Origin: Mesostigma viride
Lineage: Eukaryota > Streptophyta > Mesostigmatophyceae > Mesostigmatales > Mesostigmataceae
Length of the DNA stretch: 64,000 bases
NCBI GenBank assembly: GCA_009746045.1
Contig: RPFO01000244.1
Span: forward strand, 62,001-126,000
Reading direction: 5' to 3'
Positions 9,762 through 22,604 of the stretch are shown one piece after another. The position numbers were made by a program, and so were the translations under genes. Below the pieces are notes generated by a model. The model made no database searches. It saw nothing but the letters and a program-made list of their open reading frames with translations, and had not been told where the DNA came from. Numbering within the stretch: the first letter of the stretch is position 1; each line of letters opens with the position of its first letter.

Positions 9762-10795
9762 ACTTGTCTTCACGTCTTCACGTCTTCACGTCTTCACGTC
9801 TTCACCGCGTCTTCACCTGTCTTCACCACGTCTTCACGGCTTCACGGCTTCACGTCTTCACGGCTTCACCTGAACACCTGAACTTCACCTGAACTTGCCG
9901 TATCGTGTCTTCACGTCTTCACGTCTTCACGTCTTCACGTCTTCACGTCTTCACCGCGTCTTCACCTGTCTTCACCACGTCTTCACGGCTTCACGGCTTC
10001 ACGTCTTCACGGCTTCACCTGAACACCTGAACTTCACCTGAACTTGCCGTATCGTGTCTTCACGTCTTCACGTCTTCACGTCTTCACGTCTTCACGTCTT
10101 CACCGCGTCTTCACCTGTCTTCACCACGTCTTCACGGCTTCACGGCTTCACGTCTTCACGGCTTCACCTGAACACCTGAACTTCACCTGAACTTGCCGTA
10201 TCGTGTCTTCACGTCTTCACGTCTTCACGTCTTCACGTCTTCACGTCTTCACCGCGTCTTCACCTGTCTTCACCACGTCTTCACGGCTTCACGGCTTCAC
10301 GTCTTCACGGCTTCACCTGAACACCTGAACTTCACCTGAACTTGCCGTATCGTGTCTTCACGTCTTCACGTCTTCACGTCTTCACGTCTTCACGTCTTCA
10401 CCGCGTCTTCACCTGTCTTCACCACGTCTTCACGGCTTCACGGCTTCACGTCTTCACGGCTTCACCTGAACACCTGAACTTCACCTGAACTTGCCGTATC
10501 GTGTCTTCACGTCTTCACGTCTTCACGTCTTCACGTCTTCACGTCTTCACCGCGTCTTCACCTGTCTTCACCACGGCTTCACGGCTTCACGTCTTCACGT
10601 CTTCACGGCTTCACCTGAACACCTGAACTTCACCTGAACTTGCCGTATCGTGTCTTCACGTCTTCACGTCTTCACGTCTTCACGTCTTCACGTCTTCACG
10701 TCTTCACCACGTCTTCACCTGTCTTCACCACGTCTTCACGGCTTCACGGCTTCACGTCTTCACGGCTTCACCTGAACACCTGAACTTTGCGTATC
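9762..10795. repeat. 149-bp higher-order minisatellite built from GTCTTCACG units
   Basis: TATCGTGTCTTCACG recurs at 9901, 10050, 10199, 10348, 10497 and 10646, exactly 149 bases apart each time. Each 149-mer is made of 9-base CTTCACGGC/CTTCACGTC units and ends with CCTGAACACCTGAACTTC. It separates the two divergent transposon genes. Confidence 0.95.
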
Positions 10796-10945
10796 GTATC
10801 TTTGATACATTGCATCATTTGCATGCCTTGGAGCTGCACGTCTTCAAGCAGTGTCACCCAGTTCCCGCTTGATTCAAATGCACTTCGCGCTTGAATTCGT
10901 GACTTCGCTCAAGGTGGAAGGTGATGGGCACTAGCCACGGGAACT

Positions 10946-13745
<2,800 letters not shown>

Positions 13746-14106
13746 ATCAGTTCTTTGACACTGAGTTGGCACTAGACGCAACACCTTTGATGCACATGAG
13801 TGCAGGGCGCATGTGTGGAAACCATGCAACCATGGCGATCCCTCAAAAAGTTTGGTTATGTAATAAGTGAGACAATTATTCCGGACGTATGATGGCCCAA
13901 CGTCCTGTAAGGTTGAGTTGTCTTATTCAATTGGCATATGTTGTCTTATTGATGTTGTCTCATTGCCTTAATGGGTCAATTGTCTTAGTTTATATCATGT
14001 ATATCTTGGGAAACTCATTGCTTCAATAAAATGCATGTTAGGCGCAATCAACCCCCTCAAACACATCTGAAAACTGCACAGTGCATCAAATGTATCCTAA
14101 ACAAAA
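13746..14106. other. Transposon right interior, non-coding
   Basis: AT-rich DNA between the stop codon of the second gene and the right terminal repeat; presumably 3' UTR. AATAAA occurs near 14025. No open frame of interest. Confidence 0.5.
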
Positions 14107-14133
14107 AAATGTATCCTAATCCGGTAAAACCAC
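14107..14133 (-). repeat. Right terminal inverted repeat of the 11.25-kb transposon
   Basis: Exact reverse complement of 2890-2916. The motif AAATGTATCCTAA occurs again just inside, at about 14088-14100, in the same orientation. Confidence 0.85.
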
Positions 14134-14139
14134 TCTTGG

Positions 14140-14731
14140 TTGTCCGGCGATGGGTTCCACAGGTTTTCGCACCACCCGTGCGAGTTTAATACTCTCCATG
14201 TCCTTCTTCTTGCGAAGAAGGGACGCAGAGGGTCGCCCAAACGTTAGCTCAATGTGGTTATGTCCCTGGGCGAAAGGGACATTAAGGTTTGATGTGGCGG
14301 GACGAAAGGTAATCGTCCCGTCCGGTGCCACCGAGGCCGTCTGACGGGGCATACGCTCCCGAAGAGATGGCAACGTGGGGCCGGACTGTGGAGCCTCAGT
14401 GGGGTTTACCACCGAGGTCTCCGCAGCCATGGCCGCGCCAGCCGTGGTTGCGGCTGGGGCGGCCGCCGGAGTCGAGGGTAAGCCGGTCTCCCCGGGGGAG
14501 CCGTCTCGGCCTCCGGCCTCGCAGGGGAGGGGGTAGGTCGGTCGGCTTTGCAGCCGCCGTCCCCTCGTCCTGGCAACCATTGTGAGTCTTTTTGTTCTTT
14601 TTCTTTTTCTTGGAAATGGCCGCATCGCCAGCCGGCTTCTTGTTGTTGTCTCTGGGCATCCGCCGATCCTGCCCATCATCATCCTCGTTGTAGGTAAGCT
14701 TCTTAGCGACATTCTTGTTCGTGATAGCCAT
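14140..14731 (-). pseudogene. 5' part of the gene split by the 11.25-kb transposon
   Basis: Minus-strand coding sequence starting at an ATG at 14731. The first 50 residues look genuine: an acidic stretch, then a KKKKKNKK nuclear-localisation-like run. The better-looking frame for the second half (Pro/Ala-rich, then a segment with FAQGHNHIELTFGRP) is a different frame, so there is a frameshift or short intron near 14500-14560, beside G-rich runs. The coding sequence runs to the transposon edge with GGA CAA CCA and would continue in frame into 2884-2184 if the transposon were absent. Family not recognised. Confidence 0.5.
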
Positions 14732-14739
14732 GGTAGCAA

Positions 14740-15120
14740 ATAAAATTCAAGTTAGAATGCGGTGGGATATATTGCTTGAGAACACTGAGAGCTGTGTGCA
14801 ATGAATTGCTTGGTTCATTAGAAAATAGGTTTACCCTTTATCAACGTTCCTCTCACCGGCTGCGCCGCCAGTGACCGTTGGGTGCAGACCGTTGGCCCGA
14901 GGCCGCACGATGACAGGTAGCTGCCTAGTCACTGCATCGTGCGATCACAGATCAATGCACGCTGCAGTACGGTCCCTATCTAGGATACTCTAGTACCGTC
15001 CAATGACAGGACACTACGTATACTGGGTACTGACATCTGTCACGTACCTCAGTACCCAAAGTACCTATCTAGGGAAACGTATGCGACTCGACTAGCATCC
15101 CTATCTGCATAGCCCGCGTG
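14740..15120. other. Upstream flank, no gene
   Basis: No open frame or repeat stands out. Contains the probable promoter of the disrupted minus-strand gene and ends at the GTATT target duplication of the Copia insertion. Confidence 0.4.
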
Positions 15121-15125
15121 GTATT
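15121..15125. repeat. Target-site duplication GTATT, left
   Basis: GTATT directly precedes TGTTGAAAG, the end of the inverted LTR. The same five bases follow the right LTR at 21026-21030. Five bases is the usual Copia duplication length. Confidence 0.85.
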
Positions 15126-16033
15126 TGTTGAAAGAACTAATGGGTTTGCCTTCTACAATGCTTGTGATTGGAACCCAAATGTGCCTGTCCTTGCAGGTAC
15201 AGGCTATGGAGGATGGAAGCAAAGAGACAGAGACTCAGTTTGAGGCAGAATGATAGTGAGGAGTACCTTAGGCAAGGCTCCTCAGTTGTTTTATTAACTC
15301 GAGGAAAAAACACAGGCAGAAAACTGGAATGACCTGATTGGCTGGCTAGGAATGTGCCTAGGAATATTCTCATGTAATACTCAGGCCACCAATCAGGTTA
15401 GGTCAGTGTACAGGCTACCAATCAGATCTAGACAAGAATAAATCTTATCTTGTAACTGCTGTACAGTCTTATCTTGTAACTGATGTACAGCCTTAACTTG
15501 TAACTGCTGCACAGTAATCTAACTATTTAATAAAAGATCTCTCTATGTGTGATCTGATGATGATGAAGTAAATCTGGCGTGAACATATCAGCGCCACATC
15601 TGACATGCACAGTGTACATGTCAATCAGTCAGCTGTCCTGTCATAGATTCTCATCTCACATGTCATAGGTCAGCTGACATAGACAGATTTGTCAGCTGCC
15701 TATAAGGATCCACTTGGCATAGGTACTAATCCCTGATTACTAAAACTGGCCACAACTTTCTCATTTGTGGGCCAAATCCAACGGGATAAAGAACAGTGGC
15801 TCCTGTACAAGAGCCTCTATCTATCTAGCCAGGTCAGGTGGGTACAAATACAAGGACCATGTCCTTGACACCCCCCTTACAACACATGACCTTGCTCTAG
15901 TGCTATCCTGTCAAGTATAACACTTAGAGGAAAAGCTCTCAGCCATAGCTAAGTCAAGCCTTGACCAAACATAGGACTCTAGAATTAAATTCAGTACTCA
16001 CTATCAAGGTGACATTTGGGTACAACCTTGACA
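15126..16033 (-). repeat. Inverted extended LTR of the Copia element
   Basis: Reverse complement of 20120-21025: the LTR plus 162 bases of 3' internal sequence back to an upstream polypurine tract. Its inner end CCTTGACA meets the next LTR start TGTCAAGG, giving a perfect 16-base palindrome at 16026-16041. Confidence 0.9.
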
Positions 16034-16778
16034 TGTCAAGGACATGGTCCTTGTATTTGTACCCACCTGACCTGGCTAGATAGATAGAGGCTCTTGTACA
16101 GGAGCCACTGTTCTTTATCCCGTTGGATTTGGCCCACAAATGAGAAAGTTGTGGCCAGTTTTAGTAATCAGGGATTAGTACCTATGCCAAGTGGATCCTT
16201 ATAGGCAGCTGACAAATCTGTCTATGTCAGCTGACCTATGACATGTGAGATGAGAATCTATGACAGGACAGCTGACTGATTGACATGTACACTGTGCATG
16301 TCAGATGTGGCGCTGATATGTTCACGCCAGATTTACTTCATCATCATCAGATCACACATAGAGAGATCTTTTATTAAATAGTTAGATTACTGTGCAGCAG
16401 TTACAAGTTAAGGCTGTACATCAGTTACAAGATAAGACTGTACAGCAGTTACAAGATAAGATTTATTCTTGTCTAGATCTGATTGGTAGCCTGTACACTG
16501 ACCTAACCTGATTGGTGGCCTGAGTATTACATGAGAATATTCCTAGGCACATTCCTAGCCAGCCAATCAGGTCATTCCAGTTTTCTGCCTGTGTTTTTTC
16601 CTCGAGTTAATAAAACAACTGAGGAGCCTTGCCTAAGGTACTCCTCACTATCATTCTGCCTCAAACTGAGTCTCTGTCTCTTTGCTTCCATCCTCCATAG
16701 CCTGTACCTGCAAGGACAGGCACATTTGGGTTCCAATCACAAGCATTGTAGAAGGCAAACCCATTAGTTCTTTCAACA
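16034..16778 (+). repeat. 5' LTR of the Copia element (745 bp)
   Basis: Starts TGTCAAGG and ends TTTCAACA. It matches 20282-21025 with about two visible differences (GGCCCACAAATG versus GGCCACAAATG; GTGAGATGAG versus GTCAGATGAG). Confidence 0.9.
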
Positions 16779-16791
16779 TGGTATCGGAGGT
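16779..16791 (+). promoter_or_regulatory. Primer binding site
   Basis: TGGTATCGGAGGT follows the LTR directly. It is a variant of TGGTATCAGAGC, the site complementary to the initiator Met tRNA used by most plant-type Copia elements. Confidence 0.8.
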
Positions 16792-16869
16792 TTGATGCCT
16801 ACCCTGCATTTGAGGAGCAGAGACATTCATCTGACTACCCCAGAGACAACACCCAGACCCAGATCAACC

Positions 16870-18939
16870 ATGGAGGATCAAGACACCCAAACTGCTACCA
16901 GACAGCCTGACTACACCTCTCTTGTTTCAACAGTTGCCAAGAGCTGCAAGAAATTTGTTGGTGCAGCTGGTGATGATTACAGCAAGTGGGAGGAGTGGAA
17001 GAATCTGTTTTTGGCTGTTGTCAGTCTTTTCAATTTGGATGCTGTCCTGCTGGGCACTGAGGAGAATGACAGGGCTGATAAGGCCCTGTGGGCAGCTTTG
17101 CTCACCTGTCTAACAGGTGAAGCTGCACGCCTCATGGCCACTGTGGCCAACAAAACTGGTAGCCAAGCATGGCAGTGTCTCATGGAGAACTATGAGCAAA
17201 CCAGGCTAACCAAGAGTCACAGGTTTGAGCTGAGGAGCAAGCTGCACCGCCTACAGAAGCTTCCTAACGAGACCATGCAACAGCTTGTGAGGAGGGCGGA
17301 GCTTCTACGTGCTGACTACCAGGCTGCAGGGGGAGTCATCCAGGACCGTGATTTTGCTGCCATTCTACTGGGAGCACTGACAGACGAGTACCGCCCTGCG
17401 CTGGTGTCTGTACGGTTCAACGAGGAGGACCCACTACCTGTGGTGAAGAGGGCACTCATGGAGGCGGAGGATCTGCTCAAGGGGGGACGTGCTGTGGTGA
17501 AAAAGGAGAGTGCTGGCACTGGCCAGGCCTACCACACCAACAGCAAGGGGAACGGGGGGACCAAGAAATGCAGTCACTGTGGCCTGTCAAATCACAAGGA
17601 CAAAGACTGCTGGAAGGAGCATCCTGAGAAGGCCCCACGCTGGTACCCCAACCAGCACAGGGGGGGCAAGGGCGGCAACCGAGGGAACCAGAGCAAGGGA
17701 CGCAACGCACCTGCTGGATCCGCTGCCAACGCAACTCAGGAGGCGGCTGAACTGCCGCCTGGCTTCTGCATGGTCACCATCGCCGAGGAGTCGCCGTCGA
17801 CGCCGCTGGAGGCTGCTGCTCTCACGCAGTATACGGGCGACAAACTCAACTGGGTGCTGGACTCGGCTGCGAGCAGCCACATGTCCCCGTGCCGTTCTGA
17901 CTTCGTGTCACTTATCCCCCACAACAGGCAGATCGTCGGATCAGGCGGCGACCTGCAAGCTGCTGGAGTTGGCACAGTTTCTGTGCATTTGCCGGGGAGC
18001 GAGCTCCGACTGGATGGAGCCCTTCTGGTCCCCGAGCTGCCCGTTCGGGTGCTCTCTGTTGGAGCGCTCGTGAAGGCTGGCCACAAGCTGGATTTCAACC
18101 AGGAAATCGCTGTGGTGGACAACAAGGCGCACAAGATGGAGCAGAGGGACAACGTCTACGTGTTACCTGCTCTCAACAAGAAGGCGGCGCTGGCGGCCAC
18201 GACCGTGCGGCCGTTGGGGTCGCTGTGGAGCGCTGGCCTGCCAGTGGCGGCCATGTCCAAGACGCTGGGCTTTCTGCCTGGCTTTTCGCGGCCTTTGGGA
18301 CTGCAGGCTTCTTCCCGAGGCGCTTTGCTGCGCCCGGTGTCGTCGCCACTGTCGTGTGGCGGCAAGGGCGGTTTTTCCGCTGACAAACCTGCAATTGTGC
18401 AGGATTTTGGCGTGGTGGGGACGGCAAGGAATGGGATCGGCTTAGTACCGGTCGTTGGGGCACACGGGGAGGACGGTTCCTGGAGTTCTGCGTCGGGCAG
18501 TACTACTTATAGCCCTCTCGTGCCAGATCAGGTGGACTCTGCTCCACCAGTTTCCCTGACCCCTCCAGCGGCGAGCTCACCTGGCTTGCCGTTGTCCATG
18601 GATGTCAACCTACGTGGCGTGCTGGGAGAGCTTCCCCAGCCTGGCATCGTTTGGCCTACTAGTGCCAACACGCAGACGTCACCAAGCCTGCTGCGTGACG
18701 GTTTCGCTCCCTGGCCAGAATCAAGTGGGGGTTTGGCGTGGCGCGTCTCGGGCGCCAGCATTTTGGATTTTGCTGCGGGGGGAATTCCTGGTGAGGGGAG
18801 GCCACCAGATGCACCAAGTCCAAGCCCAGTCCTGGAGCCAAGTCCTGGAGCTGGAGTCGTCGGCTGCCACGTGTCCCTGTCAATTTGGGACTGTGCTGAG
18901 CCAACAAGTTGCCGGCACAAGTGCTGCCTTGAGCACTAA
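16870..18939 (+). CDS. gag: Copia Gag-protease protein, pol truncated
   Basis: The open frame begins at 16792; the ATG at 16870 gives the usual Copia Gag start (acidic, Gln/Thr-rich). A Gag region of the UBN2/retrotran_gag type fills the first 230 residues. A zinc knuckle (CSHCGLSNHKDKDC) lies at about residue 235, and an aspartic protease motif (LDSAASSHMS) at about 330. The frame then keeps the start of the pre-integrase segment (PALNKKAA, about 440) but loses integrase, reverse transcriptase and RNase H. The last 260 residues are Gly/Pro/Ser-rich and unlike Copia pol. It would form the particle and process itself while relying on enzymes in trans. The HELPPGFCM-like motif before protease is shared with the second Copia element at 28 kb. 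Confidence 0.85.
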   Translation: MEDQDTQTATRQPDYTSLVSTVAKSCKKFVGAAGDDYSKWEEWKNLFLAVVSLFNLDAVLLGTEENDRADKALWAALLTCLTGEAARLMATVANKTGSQAWQCLMENYEQTRLTKSHRFELRSKLHRLQKLPNETMQQLVRRAELLRADYQAAGGVIQDRDFAAILLGALTDEYRPALVSVRFNEEDPLPVVKRALMEAEDLLKGGRAVVKKESAGTGQAYHTNSKGNGGTKKCSHCGLSNHKDKDCWKEHPEKAPRWYPNQHRGGKGGNRGNQSKGRNAPAGSAANATQEAAELPPGFCMVTIAEESPSTPLEAAALTQYTGDKLNWVLDSAASSHMSPCRSDFVSLIPHNRQIVGSGGDLQAAGVGTVSVHLPGSELRLDGALLVPELPVRVLSVGALVKAGHKLDFNQEIAVVDNKAHKMEQRDNVYVLPALNKKAALAATTVRPLGSLWSAGLPVAAMSKTLGFLPGFSRPLGLQASSRGALLRPVSSPLSCGGKGGFSADKPAIVQDFGVVGTARNGIGLVPVVGAHGEDGSWSSASGSTTYSPLVPDQVDSAPPVSLTPPAASSPGLPLSMDVNLRGVLGELPQPGIVWPTSANTQTSPSLLRDGFAPWPESSGGLAWRVSGASILDFAAGGIPGEGRPPDAPSPSPVLEPSPGAGVVGCHVSLSIWDCAEPTSCRHKCCLEH

Positions 18940-20119
18940 GGCGGTCGGTGCGGGAGCCCTGCTTCCGCTATTTTCATGGCGATTTTTGGGGATGCGCTAT
19001 GGTCACGTTCGTTGGGAATTTGATAGCTAGCTTAACTAACCCCTATGATCTCAAGTCGCCACTGTTTTTCGTTCGTGAAAAATTGCTTTAGACACGAATA
19101 TTTTGTGGTCTATTGTGCTGTTAGGTGCGGGGTCCTTCCGGCCTTATGCATCTCGCATAGTCTTGTTTTGTTTCTGCTAGACTTTTTCATAGCGCTTCGT
19201 CGGGATGCGTTATTTGAGTTCTAGACCACCTGTGTTCATCGTCCCCATGACGTTCTTCTACCAGCAATGGTATGTTTTCCAAGTTCTTTGTAATCTTGGT
19301 ACGTTTGGCTAGCGCCGGTTTGCTGGCCATGTCTCCGTTCTTGCTGACCCTTTTTGTGGTCAATCTGCACGTTCATTTCATGTCGTGTGTGTTGCCCATT
19401 CTTAGGGCATACTTTCTCGTTGCATGCTAGGTTTGTTCATGCAGTTTGCGGTTGTGTCTTTTGTACATAGCCTGCGTTTGTGCTCCTGACTTTGTCGTCG
19501 CTTCATGTCCCGTTTTTAGTCGCTTTCAACTATCGTTGGTTAATCAGAGCTGTCTTTTCAGTTCGTTCATGTTGGCTAATGCTAAGATCCATGACTATGT
19601 CGGTTTATGTTAGTTACCTGTGTGATTAAGGTGTTCAGGACTACGTGTTCTGCTCCTTGTTCACCGTTGGTGCTCTGCCGTAGGTCGGATGCTTTATGTC
19701 GTTAATCACATGTTTTATGCGTTAATCATACATCATGTCCCCTGCATTGTCTAAGAGTTTGCCTGTGTTAGAGCATTTTGTGTGCTTCTTCATGTTTTCA
19801 GGCGACGCTAGAGTGAGGGGGGTGTGATCCAAAGCGCATCTTCCCAACGAAGTTTTTGACTTGGCAACACATGCTAGTTGCTGGGCGATGCGGCAATCTT
19901 TCCTGCTGCTTTCGTTGGACACTCGGCGCGTCACCGGTCCGGAGTTCCAGTTTCCAGTTTCCGTGGAGATCGTCTTTTGACTACTTTGACCACGGTGTTT
20001 GCTAGCGAGGGGGGTGGATGTTTTTCGCCCACTTACCCGTGATCAGTTAGTGTTTGATCCTTACCACTGGCCTGGGTTGCATCCCATTTTTGGTTTGGTG
20101 CCATGTGGGTAAGGGGGGT
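18940..20119. other. Copia internal non-coding region
   Basis: About 1.2 kb of T-rich DNA between the gag-protease stop and the polypurine tracts, without coding signal. It replaces the missing pol genes. It ends with GTAAGGGGGG TGTCAAGG, a first polypurine tract plus LTR-like start. Confidence 0.6.
20111..20119 (+). promoter_or_regulatory. Upstream polypurine tract (PPT1)
   Basis: TAAGGGGGG followed by TGTCAAGG, the same string that precedes the 3' LTR at 20273-20281. The inverted LTR at 15126-16033 extends exactly to this point, which suggests that this tract primed plus-strand synthesis in one cDNA. Confidence 0.65.
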
Positions 20120-20272
20120 GTCAAGGTTGTACCCAAATGTCACCTTGATAGTGAGTACTGAATTTAATTCTAGAGTCCTATGTTTGGTCAAGGCTTGACT
20201 TAGCTATGGCTGAGAGCTTTTCCTCTAAGTGTTATACTTGACAGGATAGCACTAGAGCAAGGTCATGTGTTG

Positions 20273-20281
20273 TAAGGGGGG
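20273..20281 (+). promoter_or_regulatory. Polypurine tract before the 3' LTR (PPT2)
   Basis: TAAGGGGGG directly before the LTR start TGTCAAGG at 20282, the standard position for plus-strand priming. Confidence 0.75.
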
Positions 20282-21025
20282 TGTCAAGGACATGGTCCTT
20301 GTATTTGTACCCACCTGACCTGGCTAGATAGATAGAGGCTCTTGTACAGGAGCCACTGTTCTTTATCCCGTTGGATTTGGCCACAAATGAGAAAGTTGTG
20401 GCCAGTTTTAGTAATCAGGGATTAGTACCTATGCCAAGTGGATCCTTATAGGCAGCTGACAAATCTGTCTATGTCAGCTGACCTATGACATGTCAGATGA
20501 GAATCTATGACAGGACAGCTGACTGATTGACATGTACACTGTGCATGTCAGATGTGGCGCTGATATGTTCACGCCAGATTTACTTCATCATCATCAGATC
20601 ACACATAGAGAGATCTTTTATTAAATAGTTAGATTACTGTGCAGCAGTTACAAGTTAAGGCTGTACATCAGTTACAAGATAAGACTGTACAGCAGTTACA
20701 AGATAAGATTTATTCTTGTCTAGATCTGATTGGTAGCCTGTACACTGACCTAACCTGATTGGTGGCCTGAGTATTACATGAGAATATTCCTAGGCACATT
20801 CCTAGCCAGCCAATCAGGTCATTCCAGTTTTCTGCCTGTGTTTTTTCCTCGAGTTAATAAAACAACTGAGGAGCCTTGCCTAAGGTACTCCTCACTATCA
20901 TTCTGCCTCAAACTGAGTCTCTGTCTCTTTGCTTCCATCCTCCATAGCCTGTACCTGCAAGGACAGGCACATTTGGGTTCCAATCACAAGCATTGTAGAA
21001 GGCAAACCCATTAGTTCTTTCAACA
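20282..21025 (+). repeat. 3' LTR of the Copia element (744 bp)
   Basis: TGTCAAGG to TTTCAACA, followed by GTATT, the second copy of the target duplication. Confidence 0.9.
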
Positions 21026-21059
21026 GTATTTATATTCGCATACCAACGTGGGTTTACAA

Positions 21060-21266
21060 GGCTTATTCATACGTTGTATTCACAATGCCTTTGAGACTTA
21101 GTCTACAGCAAAGCATGGAGACTAACTCTTGTTGCTTGAGTTGTGCCGAGATGGTGGAGGTGGTGGAGGTGGTGTGCTGCTTAAGCAAGTCCGCCCAGGT
21201 GGAGGGAGCATCGCCGGCCGAGCCAGCAGGCGCCGGCTGGGCGGCGATGTCCTTCACCGCCTGGGC
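21060..21266 (-). pseudogene. 3' part of a coiled-coil gene split by a hAT-like element
   Basis: Minus-strand frame reading out of the GCCCAGGC duplication into an Ala/Gln/Thr-rich tail (AQAVKDIAAQP..., STWADLLKQH, a TTSTTSTIS run) and stopping at 21060. It continues in register from the coding sequence at 22605-22800 once the inserted element and one duplication copy are removed. The last residues resemble a poorly conserved tail. Confidence 0.6.
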
Positions 21267-22596
21267 CAGTGAACAGCCATACGGCGTATAATACGCCGTA
21301 TGGCGCGTATTATACGCCATACGCAAGATTTCCGTATGGGTATGGGAAAAAAAATACGCACTGCGTATGGTTTGCGTATTTTTTGCGTATTGCGTATTTT
21401 TTGCGTATTTTTTGCGTATTTTTTGCGTATTTTTTGCGTATGAACCGCGTTCGAAGTAGCTTCTGGCATCATTTTGGACGGCAGTGGAGCCGGAACTAGA
21501 CTGTATCTAGGCGACCTGGAACTCCGCGACAAATAAACGACATGCAGGTGCCAAAGCTGGCCGTGCATGTACGACTGTACGTGCATTGCTGCAGATTGCT
21601 GCGTGTCGGACTAGGGTCTAGGAGACGAAGGACGAGGAAATTAGGTGACGAAGTTATGTTGTCTGCCAACAAGGGCGCGCATCTGGCACCTAACATTTAA
21701 TCGTAGCACAATTGACATCCAGGCACCATGGCTAGCGACGGTGATGGTGTGGGTCTATGGAACACGATGATGACTGGGCCGACGAGATGCAGGCCGTATT
21801 CGAGACTGTCTGGACACACATCGTGAAAGAACAGACTCTCAACAAGAAAGGGCAGCCGACAGGTAACTACAAGCTAAGTGACGTGCACACTTTTGGATGC
21901 AGAATTCTCGGGTTCTACCACCCGAGCAAGGCTAGCACCCGCCATATCATGGGCGCTACGTACGCGAAGGAGGCAAGAGTGAGCGAGTGCAAGAGGCCGC
22001 CGGAGGCATTACGTCGCAGGCTGCGGGGTATTTGGTGTGACTCGCGATGCACATAAATGCCTTATTTAGCCATGCAGGCTGCTGCTAGCCAGCCACCGTA
22101 CCATATGTGTTAATGGTTTAGGGAAGCTGGGTCGGGTTGCTGGCATGCATGGTATCCTGCACGCTAGCCACATTGTTGGCAGCCCGTATGGATTCTTGCT
22201 TCATGTAGATCAATATTGCATGGTGGCCTACCACGAGTAGGCAAGATGTCTGTTTCTGGCACAATGTCTTATTACTTTTGGCAAGTTGGCCGACTGACCG
22301 TGTGCTATTTACAGACATTATTAATAACAACAGATGTACAATGCTTGTATTTGTAGGCATGCAGCGACGGCAACGGCAATATTATGTGATGATGTGTTAA
22401 ATAAAGGCAAGTGGTGTTGCAAGAACACACAAAAAACATGCCTGATTGGTCAGAATGTTGAAGAACCCCCTGAACCATGCAAAAAACAGCATTTTCAAGA
22501 GTCCCCGTATGGTTTGCGTATTATACCCCGTATGGCGTATTATACACCATACACAAGGGCCCCGTATGGCTGCGTATTGCGTATGGCTGTTCACTG
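21267..22596. mobile_element. Non-autonomous hAT-like element, 1330 bp
   Basis: Flanked by the 8-bp direct duplication GCCTGGGC (21259-21266 and 22597-22604). Its ends are a 17-bp inverted repeat, CAGTGAACAGCCATACG. Eight-base duplications and CAGTG-type ends are hallmarks of the hAT superfamily. Subterminal DNA is packed with GCGTATTTTTT and CGTATAATACGCC repeats. The only sizeable frame, 21757-22056, gives 99 residues (MEHDDDWADEMQAV...) that I do not recognise; no hAT transposase core is present, so the element depends on a partner. Confidence 0.85.
21757..22056 (+). CDS. Small unrecognised protein inside the hAT-like element
   Basis: Ninety-nine codons with plausible composition: an acidic amphipathic start and a basic tail (SECKRPPEALRRRLRG). 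Another ATG lies at 21728 in a different frame. It could be the first exon of a decayed transposase or chance. No motif supports a function. Confidence 0.3.
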   Translation: MEHDDDWADEMQAVFETVWTHIVKEQTLNKKGQPTGNYKLSDVHTFGCRILGFYHPSKASTRHIMGATYAKEARVSECKRPPEALRRRLRGIWCDSRCT

Positions 22597-22604
22597 GCCT
22601 GGGC

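Larger units (their letters stand above)
15126..21025 (+). mobile_element. Aberrant non-autonomous Copia retrotransposon with three LTRs and two U5 ends
   Basis: Order: an inverted extended LTR (15126-16033), a forward LTR (16034-16778), an internal region with primer site, gag-protease frame and polypurine tracts (16779-20281), and a forward LTR (20282-21025). GTATT flanks the whole block, so it integrated as one unit. Both outer ends are the U5 end of the LTR. There is no integrase, reverse transcriptase or RNase H, so enzymes must have come from another Copia element. LTR copies are nearly identical, so the insertion is recent. Confidence 0.85.

Noticed and set aside
9762-10795. Repeat array as CRISPR or a regulatory RNA locus
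   Set aside because: Every part of the 149-bp unit is itself repetitive; no unique spacers.
15137-15373. 78-codon frame MRIFLGTFLASQSG present three times (also 16531 and 20778)
   Set aside because: It lies wholly in the LTR and is repeated only because the LTR is; no evidence of translation.
16034-21025. An ordinary two-LTR Copia element beginning at 16034
   Set aside because: The bases before 16034 do not match the GTATT after 21025, whereas the bases before 15126 do; the integrated unit therefore starts at 15126.
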